64,000 nt of DNA, from assembly GCF_001866665.1 (NCBI RefSeq), contig NZ_MLYO01000016.1, positions 62,001 to 126,000 on the forward strand. Reading direction: 5' to 3'. Shown piece after piece: positions 1-8,666 of the stretch. Numbering within the stretch: the stretch's first letter is position 1; the number at the start of each line of letters is the position of its first letter. Source of the DNA: Streptomyces monashensis. GTDB taxonomy: Bacteria; Actinomycetota; Actinomycetes; Streptomycetales; Streptomycetaceae. Under the pieces are notes generated by a model. It made no database searches and had not been told where the DNA came from. It saw only the letters and a list, made by a program, of their open reading frames with translations. The position numbers were made by a program, and so were the translations under genes.

Positions 1-1102
1 CGCGGTCGAGGACGGCCCGGGCGGACTGCGCCCCGACCGCACCTACCTCGTCACCGGCGGCCTCGGCGGCCTCGGCCTGGTCACCGCCCGCAAGCTGGCC
101 GCGCTCGGCGCCCGGCACCTCACCCTGGTCAGCCGCGGCGGCCGGGCCACCGAGGAGGCCGGCGAACTCCTCGCCGACGTCGCCGCCGACGCCGAGATCG
201 ACGTCGTACGCGCCGACGTCTCCCGCCCCGAGGACGTACGGCGACTCGTCCGGCACCTCGCGGCCGGGCCGTACCCGCTCGGCGGGATCGTGCACGCCGC
301 CGGCTCCTACGACAAGAAACTGATCTCCGAGCTGACCTGGGAGTCGATCGACGCCCAGCTCGCCGCGAAGGCCTACGGCGGCTGGCTGCTGCACGAGGCC
401 GCCGAGGAGTCCTTCCCGGAGCTGGAGTTCTTCGTCACCTACTCCTCCATCGCCTCCGTCCTCGGCGGCGCCACCCAGGGCCACTACGCCGCCGCCAGCG
501 CCGCCCTCGACGCGCTCGCCGAGTGGCGCGCCCGGCGCGGGGTGCCGGGACTCTCGGTCAACTGGGGCGCCTGGGCCCGGGTCGGCATGTCGGCCCGGCT
601 GGAGGAGCACCTCAGCGAGGAGATCGAACGCAGCGGCGTCCGCTTCTTCTCCCCGACCCGCGCCCTGGACACCCTCGCCCGGCTGTGGGGACGCCCGCGC
701 ACCCAGCGGATCGTCGGCGAGTTCGACTGGGACCGCTACGTCCGCGGCAGCGTCACCGGCGACCTGTTCTACGACCGGCTCGCCCGGCGCACCACCGACG
801 AGGACGGCACCGGCCTCGACCTGCGGGCCCTCGCCGCGCTGCCCGAGGCCGAACGCCTCGCCGCCGTCACCTGCGCCGTGCGCGAGCGGGTCGCCGTCGT
901 GCTGCACCTGGAGGAGGCCGACGAACTGGACGTGGCGTGCGAATTCGTCTCGCTGGGCCTGGACTCCCTGATGGCCCAGCAGGTCAAGGCCGCGCTGGAG
1001 CAGGCGTTCCGGCTGCCCCTGCCGGCCTCCCTCACCCATGACCACCCCACGGTCCGCGCGCTCGCCCGCTTCCTCGACGGGCAGCTCGCCCCGGCAGCGT
1101 GA
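1..1102 (+). CDS. Modular type I polyketide synthase, C-terminal KR-ACP fragment (5' end outside window)
   Basis: The reading frame is open from base 2, so this is the end of a larger synthase. A ketoreductase domain is visible, with the NADPH motif TGGLGGLGL near the left edge, the K of AAKAYGG, the S of TYSSIAS and the Y of GHYAAAS. It is followed by an acyl carrier domain with the phosphopantetheine-serine motif GLDSLMA about 55 residues before the stop. No thioesterase or docking helix follows, so release probably depends on another protein; a discrete thioesterase is encoded at 3713. Two oddities in the KR: the position four after the catalytic Tyr is Ser rather than the usual Asn, and the B-type LDD signature is replaced by SYDKK. 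The stop overlaps a possible GTG start of the next gene, which indicates one operon. The domain calls are firm; the product is unknown. Confidence 0.9.
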   Translation, partial: AVEDGPGGLRPDRTYLVTGGLGGLGLVTARKLAALGARHLTLVSRGGRATEEAGELLADVAADAEIDVVRADVSRPEDVRRLVRHLAAGPYPLGGIVHAAGSYDKKLISELTWESIDAQLAAKAYGGWLLHEAAEESFPELEFFVTYSSIASVLGGATQGHYAAASAALDALAEWRARRGVPGLSVNWGAWARVGMSARLEEHLSEEIERSGVRFFSPTRALDTLARLWGRPRTQRIVGEFDWDRYVRGSVTGDLFYDRLARRTTDEDGTGLDLRALAALPEAERLAAVTCAVRERVAVVLHLEEADELDVACEFVSLGLDSLMAQQVKAALEQAFRLPLPASLTHDHPTVRALARFLDGQLAPAA

Positions 1103-1125
1103 ACACCAAGGGACGGGACACCACG

Positions 1126-2727
1126 ATGACCGACATACCCAGGGAGCGCTGGACGCTCCACCACTCCTCGCGGGCCCACGCCGGAAGCCGCCCGGACCAC
1201 CCGGCGATCGTCTGCGAGGCCCAGGTCACCACCTACGACAAGTTCCACCGCGACAGCAACCGCGCCGCCCACGCCCTGCACACCAGCGGCATCCGGCGCG
1301 GCGACCGGGTCGCCTACCTGGGCCGCGAGTCCGCGAACTACTACCTCGTCATGATCGCCTGCGCCAAGGCGGGCGCCGTCCTCGTCCCGGTCAACTGGCG
1401 GCTCACGCCGCACGAGGTCGACCACATCCTGCGCGACTCGCGGGCCGCGCTGATCTTCGTGGACGACGAGTTCTGGGACACCGTCGCAGAAGTCCGCCAC
1501 CAACTGCGCGGACTGCGCAGGGTGATCCGCGTCGACGGCACCGACCCCTACGGCGAACCGGCGCGCGGTGCCGGCCTGTCGGCCTGGGCGGCCGACCAGC
1601 CCGAGACCGACCTGACGCCCGGCACCGGCCCGGACGACGCCGTCATCCAGATCTACACGAGCGGTACGACCGGCCTGCCCAAGGGCGCCGTCCTCGCCCA
1701 CCGCAGCTTCTTCACCCTGCCGCACGCGAGCCGCGCCGCGGGCGTCGACTGGATCGACTGGCTGCCCGAGGACGTCGCGCTGATCTCGCTGCCGGGCTTC
1801 GGGGTCGCCGGCATCGGCTGGTTCCTGCACACCTTCAACGCCGGCGGCACCAGCGTGATCATGCCGCAGTTCGACCCGCAGGAAGCGGTCCGCCTCATCC
1901 GCGAGCACCGCGTGACGACCACCTTCGCCGCGCCCGCGATGCTCCAGGCGATGGCGGCCGAACGGGCGGCCGGACCCGAGGCGTTCACCTCGCTGCGCAA
2001 GATCGCCTACGGCGCCGCGCCGATGTCCGAGACCCTGCTCAAACAGTGCCTGGCCACCTACGACTGCGAGTTCGCCCAGATCTACGCCAGCACCGAGACC
2101 GGCAGCGTGGCGGTGTGCCTGCCGCCGGCGGCCCACCACCCGGGCAGCACCAGGCTCACCTCGGTGGGCCTGCCCTGCCCCGGCACCGAGGTCAAGGTCG
2201 TCGGCCCCGACGGCGACACCCTGCCGCCCGGCGCCATCGGCCAGATCTGCGTCCGCACGCCCTCCCGGATGCTCGGCTACTGGAACCTGCCCGAGGCCAC
2301 CGCCCGCACCCTGGTGGGGGAGTGGCTGCACATGGGCGACGCCGGCTACCTCGACGAGGACGGCCACCTCCACCTGTGCGACCGGATCAACGACACGATC
2401 ATCGTGGCCGGACAGAACATCTACCCGGCCGAGGTCGAGAAGGCCCTCGCCGCGCACCCGGCGGTCGCCGAGGCGGCCGTGGTCGGCCTGCCCGACGACC
2501 GCTGGGGCGAGAGCGTCCACGCGGCCGTCGTCCTGCGGCCCGGCGCGAGCGCCACCCCCCGCGAACTCCTGCTGTCCCTGCGGGGCCGCATCGCCGACTA
2601 CAAGATCCCGGGCACCTACCACGTCGTGGACGCCCTGCCGCGCAACCCGTCGGGCAAGATCCTGCGCCGCGCGGTGCGGGACCGGCTGACGGCACCGGCC
2701 CGGCATCCTCTGGGGAGCGCACTGTGA
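1126..2727 (+). CDS. Acyl-CoA synthetase / acyl-AMP ligase (ANL superfamily)
   Basis: A 533-residue member of the adenylate-forming family that activates a carboxylic acid as acyl-AMP and then transfers it to CoA or a carrier protein. The phosphate-binding loop YTSGTTGLPKGAV, the hinge region GYLDEDGHLHLCDR followed by NDTIIVAGQNIYPAEVE, and the C-terminal catalytic lysine in NPSGKILRR are all present, and the length is normal. ATG 1126 is chosen because GGGACGGGA lies about 8 bases upstream. A GTG at 1099 overlapping the PKS stop would add nine residues and would give direct translational coupling. Its place right after a PKS suggests it loads a starter or side-chain acid, but substrate cannot be read from sequence. 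A medium-chain or aryl acyl-CoA ligase is the main alternative. Confidence 0.9.
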   Translation: MTDIPRERWTLHHSSRAHAGSRPDHPAIVCEAQVTTYDKFHRDSNRAAHALHTSGIRRGDRVAYLGRESANYYLVMIACAKAGAVLVPVNWRLTPHEVDHILRDSRAALIFVDDEFWDTVAEVRHQLRGLRRVIRVDGTDPYGEPARGAGLSAWAADQPETDLTPGTGPDDAVIQIYTSGTTGLPKGAVLAHRSFFTLPHASRAAGVDWIDWLPEDVALISLPGFGVAGIGWFLHTFNAGGTSVIMPQFDPQEAVRLIREHRVTTTFAAPAMLQAMAAERAAGPEAFTSLRKIAYGAAPMSETLLKQCLATYDCEFAQIYASTETGSVAVCLPPAAHHPGSTRLTSVGLPCPGTEVKVVGPDGDTLPPGAIGQICVRTPSRMLGYWNLPEATARTLVGEWLHMGDAGYLDEDGHLHLCDRINDTIIVAGQNIYPAEVEKALAAHPAVAEAAVVGLPDDRWGESVHAAVVLRPGASATPRELLLSLRGRIADYKIPGTYHVVDALPRNPSGKILRRAVRDRLTAPARHPLGSAL

Positions 2728-3716
2728 CCGCACCGAGCATCGGCATCCTCCTGCCCACCCGGGAGCAGGCCATCAACGGCACCTACGCCGCGGCCCCCCT
2801 GCTCGACTTCGCCAGGGCCGCGGAGGCGCTCGGCTTCGACTCCCTGTGGGCCGGTGACTCCCTGACCGCCCGCCCCCGGCTGGACCCCCTGGTCGTCCTC
2901 GCGGCCGCGGCCGCCGCCACCCGGCACATCACCGTCGGCACGGCCGCGCTCACCCCCGCCCTGCGCCATCCCCTCATCGGCGCCAACCTGGTCGCGAGCC
3001 TGAGCCATGTCGCCGCGAACAGGCTGGTCCTCGGCCTCGGTTCGGGCTTCCCGATGGCCGAGACCGAGGCGGAGTTCGCCTCCGTCGGCGCCTCCTTCCA
3101 GGGCCGCGTCGGACGCCTCGACGAGATCACCGCGCTGTGGCGCGCGGCCTGGCGGTCCGGCGAGGAGGGCGAACCCAGCGAGTTCCAGGGCAGGTTCTGG
3201 CAGGCCGAACACCTGGACCGGCTGCCCGCACCGGCCGTCCCCGGCGGGCCCCCGCTCTGGCTGGCCGGCAGCGACACCCCCAAGGTCCTCGCCCGCGCCG
3301 CCGCCCGCTACGACGGCTGGCTGCCGTTCCTGCCCGACGTCGACGCCTACGCCCGCGCCCGCCACCGGCTCGCGGAGCTCGCCGCGGAGGCCGGCCGCAC
3401 CGTCACACCCGCGCTGTACGCCACGGTCACCGTGAACAGCGACGAGCACGCCGCCCGGGCCGAGCTGGAGCACTACATCAGCCACTACTACGGCCGCTCC
3501 CTGGAGCAGATGCGCACCATCCAGGCCTACGCCTGGGGCAGCGCCGAGAAGTGCGCCGAGTGGCTCGGCGGCTATGTCCGGGCCGGCGCCCGGCACCTGG
3601 TCGTACGGATCGGATCCCTCGACCCGGAGCCGCAGTTGAAGGAGATCGCCGAGGTGCTGCTGCCCGCGCTGCGCGCCCTCGCCCCGTCCACCACCGTTGG
3701 GAGTACCCAGTCGTGA
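2724..3716 (+). CDS. Luciferase-like (LLM class) flavin-dependent oxidoreductase
   Basis: A 330-residue protein with the bacterial luciferase-like TIM-barrel pattern: an N-terminal GILLPT strand, EALGFDSLWAGDS, RHITVGTAAL, RLVLGLGSGF, and a C-terminal AGARHLVVRIGS segment. Such enzymes use FMNH2 or F420 for hydroxylation, Baeyer-Villiger or redox tailoring steps. The GTG start overlaps the stop of the ligase gene by four bases (GTGA) and TGGGGAG stands upstream, so translation is coupled. A tailoring role on the polyketide is inferred from its place. Whether the cofactor is FMN or F420 cannot be decided from what I can see. Confidence 0.85.
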   Translation: MTAPSIGILLPTREQAINGTYAAAPLLDFARAAEALGFDSLWAGDSLTARPRLDPLVVLAAAAAATRHITVGTAALTPALRHPLIGANLVASLSHVAANRLVLGLGSGFPMAETEAEFASVGASFQGRVGRLDEITALWRAAWRSGEEGEPSEFQGRFWQAEHLDRLPAPAVPGGPPLWLAGSDTPKVLARAAARYDGWLPFLPDVDAYARARHRLAELAAEAGRTVTPALYATVTVNSDEHAARAELEHYISHYYGRSLEQMRTIQAYAWGSAEKCAEWLGGYVRAGARHLVVRIGSLDPEPQLKEIAEVLLPALRALAPSTTVGSTQS

Positions 3717-4513
3717 CCACCGCCACCGCCGCCCAGGGCAGCCAGATGTCCAGCGAGGGGCACTGGTTCCACCCCGTGGAGCCCTCGCCCGACGCCTCGA
3801 TCCGGCTGTTCCTGCTGCCCCACGCGGGCAGCGGCGCCATCATCTACCGCGACTGGGAACGCCTGCTCCCGCCGGACATCGCCGCGCAGGCCGTCACCCT
3901 GCCCGGCCGGCACAACCGCCGCGAGGAGGAGACGTACGAGAACTTCTGGCCGCTGCTGGAGGCCCTGCACGAGGCGGTGCTGAACGACCTGGACGAGCGG
4001 CCGTTCGCCTTCTTCGGGCACTGCCTCGGCGCCCAGCTGGCGTTCCGGCTGGCCATCCGCATGCAGGAGGAGGGCGGCCCGGCCCCCGTCATGGTCGGCA
4101 TGTCCGGCTGGTCGCCCGTCGGCTTCTTCAAGCCGACCGAGGAGCAGAGCCGGATGCCGGAGCCCGAACTCATCGAGTGGATCAAGAAGTTGGGCTCCTT
4201 CCCGGCCGAGGTCTACGACAACCCCGAGATGCTCGCCCTGGTCGTGCCCGCGCTGCGCGCCGACCTCAGGGTCGCCGGGGACTACGACGACGACGGCGCC
4301 GGCGTCAGCTGCCCGCTCGCCTCCTACGGCGGCCGCAGCGACCCGCTCCAGGAGGCCCCGGACGCCATGTCCCACTGGGCCGGCCGCACGCCCCACTACC
4401 TCGGGCACAACGAGTACGAGGGCGGCCACTTCTACATCGACACCCACGCCCAGGCCGTCACCGCGCACTTCGCGCACCGGCTCCAGCGGCTGACCGCCGG
4501 ACCCGTGGGCTGA
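3713..4513 (+). CDS. Discrete (type II-like) thioesterase with Cys at the nucleophile position
   Basis: A 266-residue alpha/beta hydrolase of the TEII family (GrsT/RifR type), with the LLPHAGSGA oxyanion region, LPGRHNRR, the nucleophile elbow FFGHCLGAQ, the Asp in GGRSDPL and the His in EGGHFYI. Family members normally have GHSMG or GHSLG at the elbow and hydrolyse stalled acyl chains from carrier proteins. Here the codon at 4022-4024 is TGC, so residue 104 is Cys instead of Ser. Because the preceding PKS ends in an ACP with no TE domain, this protein may release the product rather than only edit. That is inference. The gene overlaps its upstream neighbour by GTGA. Confidence 0.88.
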   Translation: MTTATAAQGSQMSSEGHWFHPVEPSPDASIRLFLLPHAGSGAIIYRDWERLLPPDIAAQAVTLPGRHNRREEETYENFWPLLEALHEAVLNDLDERPFAFFGHCLGAQLAFRLAIRMQEEGGPAPVMVGMSGWSPVGFFKPTEEQSRMPEPELIEWIKKLGSFPAEVYDNPEMLALVVPALRADLRVAGDYDDDGAGVSCPLASYGGRSDPLQEAPDAMSHWAGRTPHYLGHNEYEGGHFYIDTHAQAVTAHFAHRLQRLTAGPVG

Positions 4514-4681
4514 CCGCCGCGGCAACCGTCCGCCGGGGTCCGCGTCAGCGCCGTGTCAGCGGGGCGCGGGACAGTGCTCGCAAGGACCGTCGCACCGAGT
4601 GCCGTCCCGTGCCCCGGCACGCCGTGCGGAGCCCCGTCGGCACGCCCCCCACCAGCACGAAACGACCTAGGAGGGTCGTCC

Positions 4682-6151
4682 ATGACCACCGAAGCGGAAC
4701 TGACCGGCAGCGCGGCCCCGGCCGCCCCGCCACCGGACACCGAGGAGGCCGGAGGCAAGCCAGCCTGGGGTGCACTCCTGGTGGTGCTGGCCGGACTCTT
4801 CATCGCCAACGTCGACTTCTTCATCGTCAACGTCGCCATCCCCTCGCTCCAGCGCAACATGCACGCGACCAGCGCCGAGATCCAGCTGGTCGCCGCGACC
4901 TTCAACATCGGCCTGTCCGCCATGCTCATCACCGGCGGCCGACTCGGTGACCTCTACGGGCGCCGGAAGGTGTTTTCCATCGGCCTGGCCCTGTTCACGC
5001 TCTCCTCGCTGGCCTGCGGCATCGCCCCGAACATGGCCGAGCTGATCGTGGCGCGCGCGGTGCAGGGCGCCTCGGCGGCCCTCGTCATCCCGCAGGTGCT
5101 CGGCATCCTGACCACGGCGTACACGGGCAAGGCCCGAGTCGCCGCGTTCAACGCCTACGGCATCACGATGGGCGCCTCGGCCGTGTTCGGGCAGCTGATC
5201 GGCGGTCTGCTGATCAAGGCCGACATCTTCGGCTGGGACTGGCGGACCATCTTCCTGATCAACGCCCCGATCGGCGCCGTCGTCCTGCTGCTCACCCCGA
5301 AGAAGGTGCCCGAGTCCCGGGCCGAGGGCCGTACCGGCCTCGACTGGACCGGCGTGATCCTGGTGACCGCCGGCCTCAGCGCCATCGTGGTGCCGCTGGT
5401 CCAGGGCCGCGAGCAGGGCTGGCCGACCTGGACCTGGGAGTGCCTGATCGCGGCGGTGCCGCTGCTGGCCGCGTTCTGGTGGACCCAGCGTCGCAAGGCC
5501 GCCCGCGACAAGTCGCCGCTGGTCCACCCGAGCCTGTTCGAGGACCGGGCGTTCGGCGTGGGCGTGGTCTCCCTGCTGGTGTTCTTCGCCGCGATGGCCT
5601 CCTTCTTCCTGGTCCTCGCGCTCTACCTCCAGGAGGGTCGCGGGCTGTCCGCGCTCCGCTCCGGCCTGCTGTTCATCCCGCTCGGCCTCGGCTTCTTCAT
5701 CGGCTCCGCGCAGTCGCCGAAGGTCGCGGCCAAGCTCGGCAAGCAGGTCCTGACCATCGGCGCGCTGATCCAGGCGGTCGGTAACGTGGCCCTCGCCGTG
5801 ACCGCGTGGGAGCTGGACGGCAGCGGTTCCGTGGGCTGGTGCATCCCGGCCATGGTGGTCGCCGGGTTCGGCATGGGCTTCGTCATCGCCCCGCTCGCCT
5901 CCCTGGTCCTGGAAGGCGTGGCCCCGCGCCACGCGGCCGCCGCCTCCGGGGTGTTCTCCACCGCACAGGAGATGGGCAACGCCATCGGCATCGCGGTGAT
6001 CGGCGTCGTCTTCTTCGGCGTCGTCGGCCACGGGACCGGCGCGCACACCTACGCCCACGCCTTCGGCACGAGCCTGCTGGTGCAGGCCGGTATCTGCGCC
6101 GTGGTGGCCGCCCTGGTCCAGCTGCTGCCGGGTCGGGCGAAGGCCTCCTGA
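4682..6151 (+). CDS. MFS drug exporter, DHA2 (14-TM, EmrB/QacA) family
   Basis: A 489-residue integral membrane protein. The first helix contains NVDFFIVNVAIPSLQ, matching the DHA2 motif around VDxTIVNVALP. GGRLGDLYGRRK is the loop 2-3 signature, and later helices include ITMGASAVFGQLIGG. Length and hydrophobic pattern fit 14 helices and proton-driven export. GGAGG lies 7 bases before ATG 4682. It follows the thioesterase after a 168-bp gap that may hold its own promoter, and is closed by a strong hairpin at 6180. It most likely exports the polyketide and gives self-resistance; this is inferred from position. Confidence 0.92.
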   Translation: MTTEAELTGSAAPAAPPPDTEEAGGKPAWGALLVVLAGLFIANVDFFIVNVAIPSLQRNMHATSAEIQLVAATFNIGLSAMLITGGRLGDLYGRRKVFSIGLALFTLSSLACGIAPNMAELIVARAVQGASAALVIPQVLGILTTAYTGKARVAAFNAYGITMGASAVFGQLIGGLLIKADIFGWDWRTIFLINAPIGAVVLLLTPKKVPESRAEGRTGLDWTGVILVTAGLSAIVVPLVQGREQGWPTWTWECLIAAVPLLAAFWWTQRRKAARDKSPLVHPSLFEDRAFGVGVVSLLVFFAAMASFFLVLALYLQEGRGLSALRSGLLFIPLGLGFFIGSAQSPKVAAKLGKQVLTIGALIQAVGNVALAVTAWELDGSGSVGWCIPAMVVAGFGMGFVIAPLASLVLEGVAPRHAAAASGVFSTAQEMGNAIGIAVIGVVFFGVVGHGTGAHTYAHAFGTSLLVQAGICAVVAALVQLLPGRAKAS

Positions 6152-6179
6152 GCCCTGGCGAACCACACCGGCCCCACCC

Positions 6180-6214
6180 GACGGGCACGCGGAACACGAC
6201 TCCGCGTGCCCGTC
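6180..6214 (+). terminator. Intrinsic terminator after the MFS gene
   Basis: A perfect 14-bp stem (arms 6180-6193 and 6201-6214) closes a 7-base loop 28 bases after the MFS stop. There is no U-run, which is usual for Streptomyces terminators. Confidence 0.7.
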
Positions 6215-6296
6215 AGCCGTACATCAGAATCCGGTCAGCCCCCTTCGTCAGCATGGCTCGAACTTCGCTGTTCCTGCCACACCGCCGGAGGACTCC

Positions 6297-7478
6297 ATGT
6301 CAGAACTCCCCGTCTGGCCCATGCCCCGTTCCTGCCCCTACACACCGCCCGACGCCTACACGGAGCTGAGAGAACGACCCCCGCTGCGCGTGCGGATCCG
6401 CGGCGGCGAGGCCTGGCTGGTGACCCGGCACGCGGACGTCCGCCAGGTGCTCAACGACCACCGGTTCAGCGCCGACGACCAGCAGCCCGGCTTCCCCATC
6501 CGGATCCAACTGCCGCCGGAACCCGGCGTGATGTCGTTCAGCCGCATGGACGACCCCGAGCACGGCCGGCTGCGCCGGATGGCGCTGACCGAGTTCACCG
6601 CCCGCCGCACCCGCGCCCTGCGCCCCGAGGTCGAACTGCTCGTCGCGCAGCTCCTGGACGAGATCGAGCAGGGCCCGAACCCGGTGGACCTGGTGCGGAG
6701 CTTCGCTCTCCGGCTGCCCTCGCTGGTGATCGCCCGGATGCTCGGCGTCCCGGAGGAGGACGAGGCGGACTTCACCGAGCAGAGCCAGGTCATCCTCTCC
6801 CAGGAGGCCGGCCCCGAGGAGACGTACGCCGCCTTCGTCCAGATGACACGGTTCCTGGACCGGCTCGCCGCGCAGCGCACCGCCGAGCCGCGCGACGACC
6901 TGATCAGCCGGCTGGCCACACGGTACGTGGCGGCCGGCGAGCTGACACACGCGGACCTCGTCGCCATGGCCCGCTTCTTCCTCGTCGCCGGGCACGAGAC
7001 CACCGCCCACCAGATCAGCCTCAGCGTCCTGAGCCTGCTGCGCGACCCGGCCCAACTGGCCGCGCTGCGCGCCGATCCCGCCCTGTACCGGCCCGCGGTC
7101 GAGGAACTGCTGCGCTACTGGTCCATCTCCCAGGACAACCAGGTCCGCGCGGCCGTGGACGACGTCGAGCTGAGCGGGGCCGTGATCCGCAAGGGGGACG
7201 GTGTGATCGTCGCGATCCCCGCCGCCAACCACGACGAGTCCGTCTACCCCGGCGCCGGCCGCGTCGACATCCGCCGCGACGCCTCCGGGCACCTCGCCTT
7301 CGGCTTCGGCGCGCACCTGTGCCCCGGTGCCTCGCTGGCCCGGATGGAGCTGGAGGTGTGCCTGAGCGCCCTCTTCGCCCGCTTCCCCACGCTGCGCCTG
7401 GCCGTGCCGCCCGAGGAGGTCCGCTTCCGCGAGAACACGATCGTCTACGGCCTGGAGGAGCTGCCCGTCACCTGGTGA
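6297..7478 (+). CDS. Cytochrome P450
   Basis: A 393-residue soluble P450 of the actinobacterial CYP105/107-like size. The I-helix motif is FLVAGHETTAH, the ExxR motif lies in VEELLRYW, and the heme loop FGFGAHLCPGASLAR supplies the axial Cys. GGAGG ends six bases before ATG 6297. Such enzymes hydroxylate or epoxidise polyketides late in biosynthesis, drawing electrons from ferredoxin; no ferredoxin gene is seen nearby. It stands alone between two terminators, so it is probably a separate transcript in the cluster. Its substrate is unknown. Confidence 0.95.
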   Translation: MSELPVWPMPRSCPYTPPDAYTELRERPPLRVRIRGGEAWLVTRHADVRQVLNDHRFSADDQQPGFPIRIQLPPEPGVMSFSRMDDPEHGRLRRMALTEFTARRTRALRPEVELLVAQLLDEIEQGPNPVDLVRSFALRLPSLVIARMLGVPEEDEADFTEQSQVILSQEAGPEETYAAFVQMTRFLDRLAAQRTAEPRDDLISRLATRYVAAGELTHADLVAMARFFLVAGHETTAHQISLSVLSLLRDPAQLAALRADPALYRPAVEELLRYWSISQDNQVRAAVDDVELSGAVIRKGDGVIVAIPAANHDESVYPGAGRVDIRRDASGHLAFGFGAHLCPGASLARMELEVCLSALFARFPTLRLAVPPEEVRFRENTIVYGLEELPVTW

Positions 7479-7492
7479 CGCCCCGCCGACGC

Positions 7493-7542
7493 CGAAGGAC
7501 CCGGGTCCGCCGAGAGAGAGCTCGGCGGACCCGGGTCCTTCG
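7493..7542. terminator. Bidirectional terminator between convergent genes
   Basis: A 22-bp uninterrupted stem (7493-7514 with 7521-7542) with a 6-base AGAGAG loop lies between the P450 stop and the stop of the opposite-strand gene ending at 7562. It can end transcription from both sides. Confidence 0.85.
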
Positions 7543-7561
7543 CCGTACCGGTGACCTGCGC

Positions 7562-8440
7562 TCAGGAGACGGCGTGGCTCAGCCAGAAGTCCAGCAGCTC
7601 ACGGTCGCCCCGGACCGTCATGCGCGGGCTGCTCGGCCGCAGCCGCCCCTTGACGACCAGCAGCAGGTCCGCCGGCTCGGCGATCACGGTGGCGTCCGCC
7701 CGGGTACCGGCCGCGACCTCCCGGGTCACCTCGACGCCCCCCGCGGCGCAGGTGACCAGCCAGCTCGACGGGCCGTACGCCGACTCCCGCGTGGAGCGGA
7801 AGCACAGCGTCTGCCCGCCGCGGGGCACCTCGGCGAACAGGGGCGACAGGAAGGGCCTCGCCTCGGGCACCCCGAAGGCGACCAGGCAGAAGTCCGCGCA
7901 GTCCAGGGCGACCTCCGTGGCCGGCGTGAACGGCAGACCGGCCATCCCGTACACGTCGGCCCGGTGCACGGCCGTCTCGAACACCGCCCAGCGCGGCCAG
8001 AACTCCTTGTTCTGCCTGCCGTGCGGGGCCCACACCGGCACCTCGGGGCCCACCCCGTCGATCGCCTCGACGAGCCGGTCCGCGCCCTCGACGACGAACC
8101 GTGCGCGCAGCTCGGGGTCGGCGAGCCGGCCCTCCTGGGCCCCGCCCCGGGCACCGAGCTCGGCCACCCGCTCGGTCCAGCTCTTGTCCTCGTCCGGGGA
8201 GCCGGCCAGGTCGCCGCCGGGCAGGATGAACTCGGTGCTGCGCGTGGCCAGGATCGTCGTCGCCCAGTCGTGGCCCTGGCGCACGTGCCGGACCAGGTCG
8301 CCCAGCGTCCAGCCCGGGCACGTCGGAACGGGCTCCGTCAGGGGGACGGTGCGGGCGGCCTCGGCGAACCGGGCCGTCTCCCGGCGGAGTTCGGTGGTGT
8401 ACCGGTGGACGGGCAGGGGCGGACTGTTCAGCGTGGTCAT
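7562..8440 (-). CDS. Maleylpyruvate isomerase-type (MDMPI, DinB-fold) mycothiol-dependent family protein
   Basis: A 292-residue protein with the family's N-terminal helix-bundle signature PTCPGWTLGDLVRHVRQGH and a C-terminal domain rich in beta strands. Members of this family (TIGR03083/03086-like) use a metal and often mycothiol, but most are uncharacterised. ATG 8440 is chosen because AGGAG lies eight bases upstream; a possible start at 8446 sits too close. It is transcribed against its neighbours, so membership of the polyketide cluster is uncertain. It could detoxify an electrophilic intermediate, but nothing in the sequence proves this. Confidence 0.75.
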   Translation of the reverse strand: MTTLNSPPLPVHRYTTELRRETARFAEAARTVPLTEPVPTCPGWTLGDLVRHVRQGHDWATTILATRSTEFILPGGDLAGSPDEDKSWTERVAELGARGGAQEGRLADPELRARFVVEGADRLVEAIDGVGPEVPVWAPHGRQNKEFWPRWAVFETAVHRADVYGMAGLPFTPATEVALDCADFCLVAFGVPEARPFLSPLFAEVPRGGQTLCFRSTRESAYGPSSWLVTCAAGGVEVTREVAAGTRADATVIAEPADLLLVVKGRLRPSSPRMTVRGDRELLDFWLSHAVS

Positions 8441-8666
8441 GAGCATCACTCCTGTCGTGGTGTGGGGGGTGGTGCGATCCGGCGAAGAGTCGCCGCAGTT
8501 GCACCGATTCATCCATTCGAAACCCCGAGCCTGACCGGGTACTGACACGACCGGTGCCGCCCGGACCGGTGTCAGTCGCGCGTCAGCAGCGGATCAGCCG
8601 TGCTTGGCAGAGTCGTCGGTGGCCGGTCGACCGCCGGTGCGTCCGACGGGAAGGAGCACGCCCGAC

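Noticed and set aside
769..2733. Long open frame on the minus strand opposite the PKS end and the acyl ligase
   Set aside because: It lies antisense to two clear enzymes, has a Gly/Ala/Arg/Val-rich shadow composition with no domain, and is explained by the high G+C third positions of the plus-strand genes.
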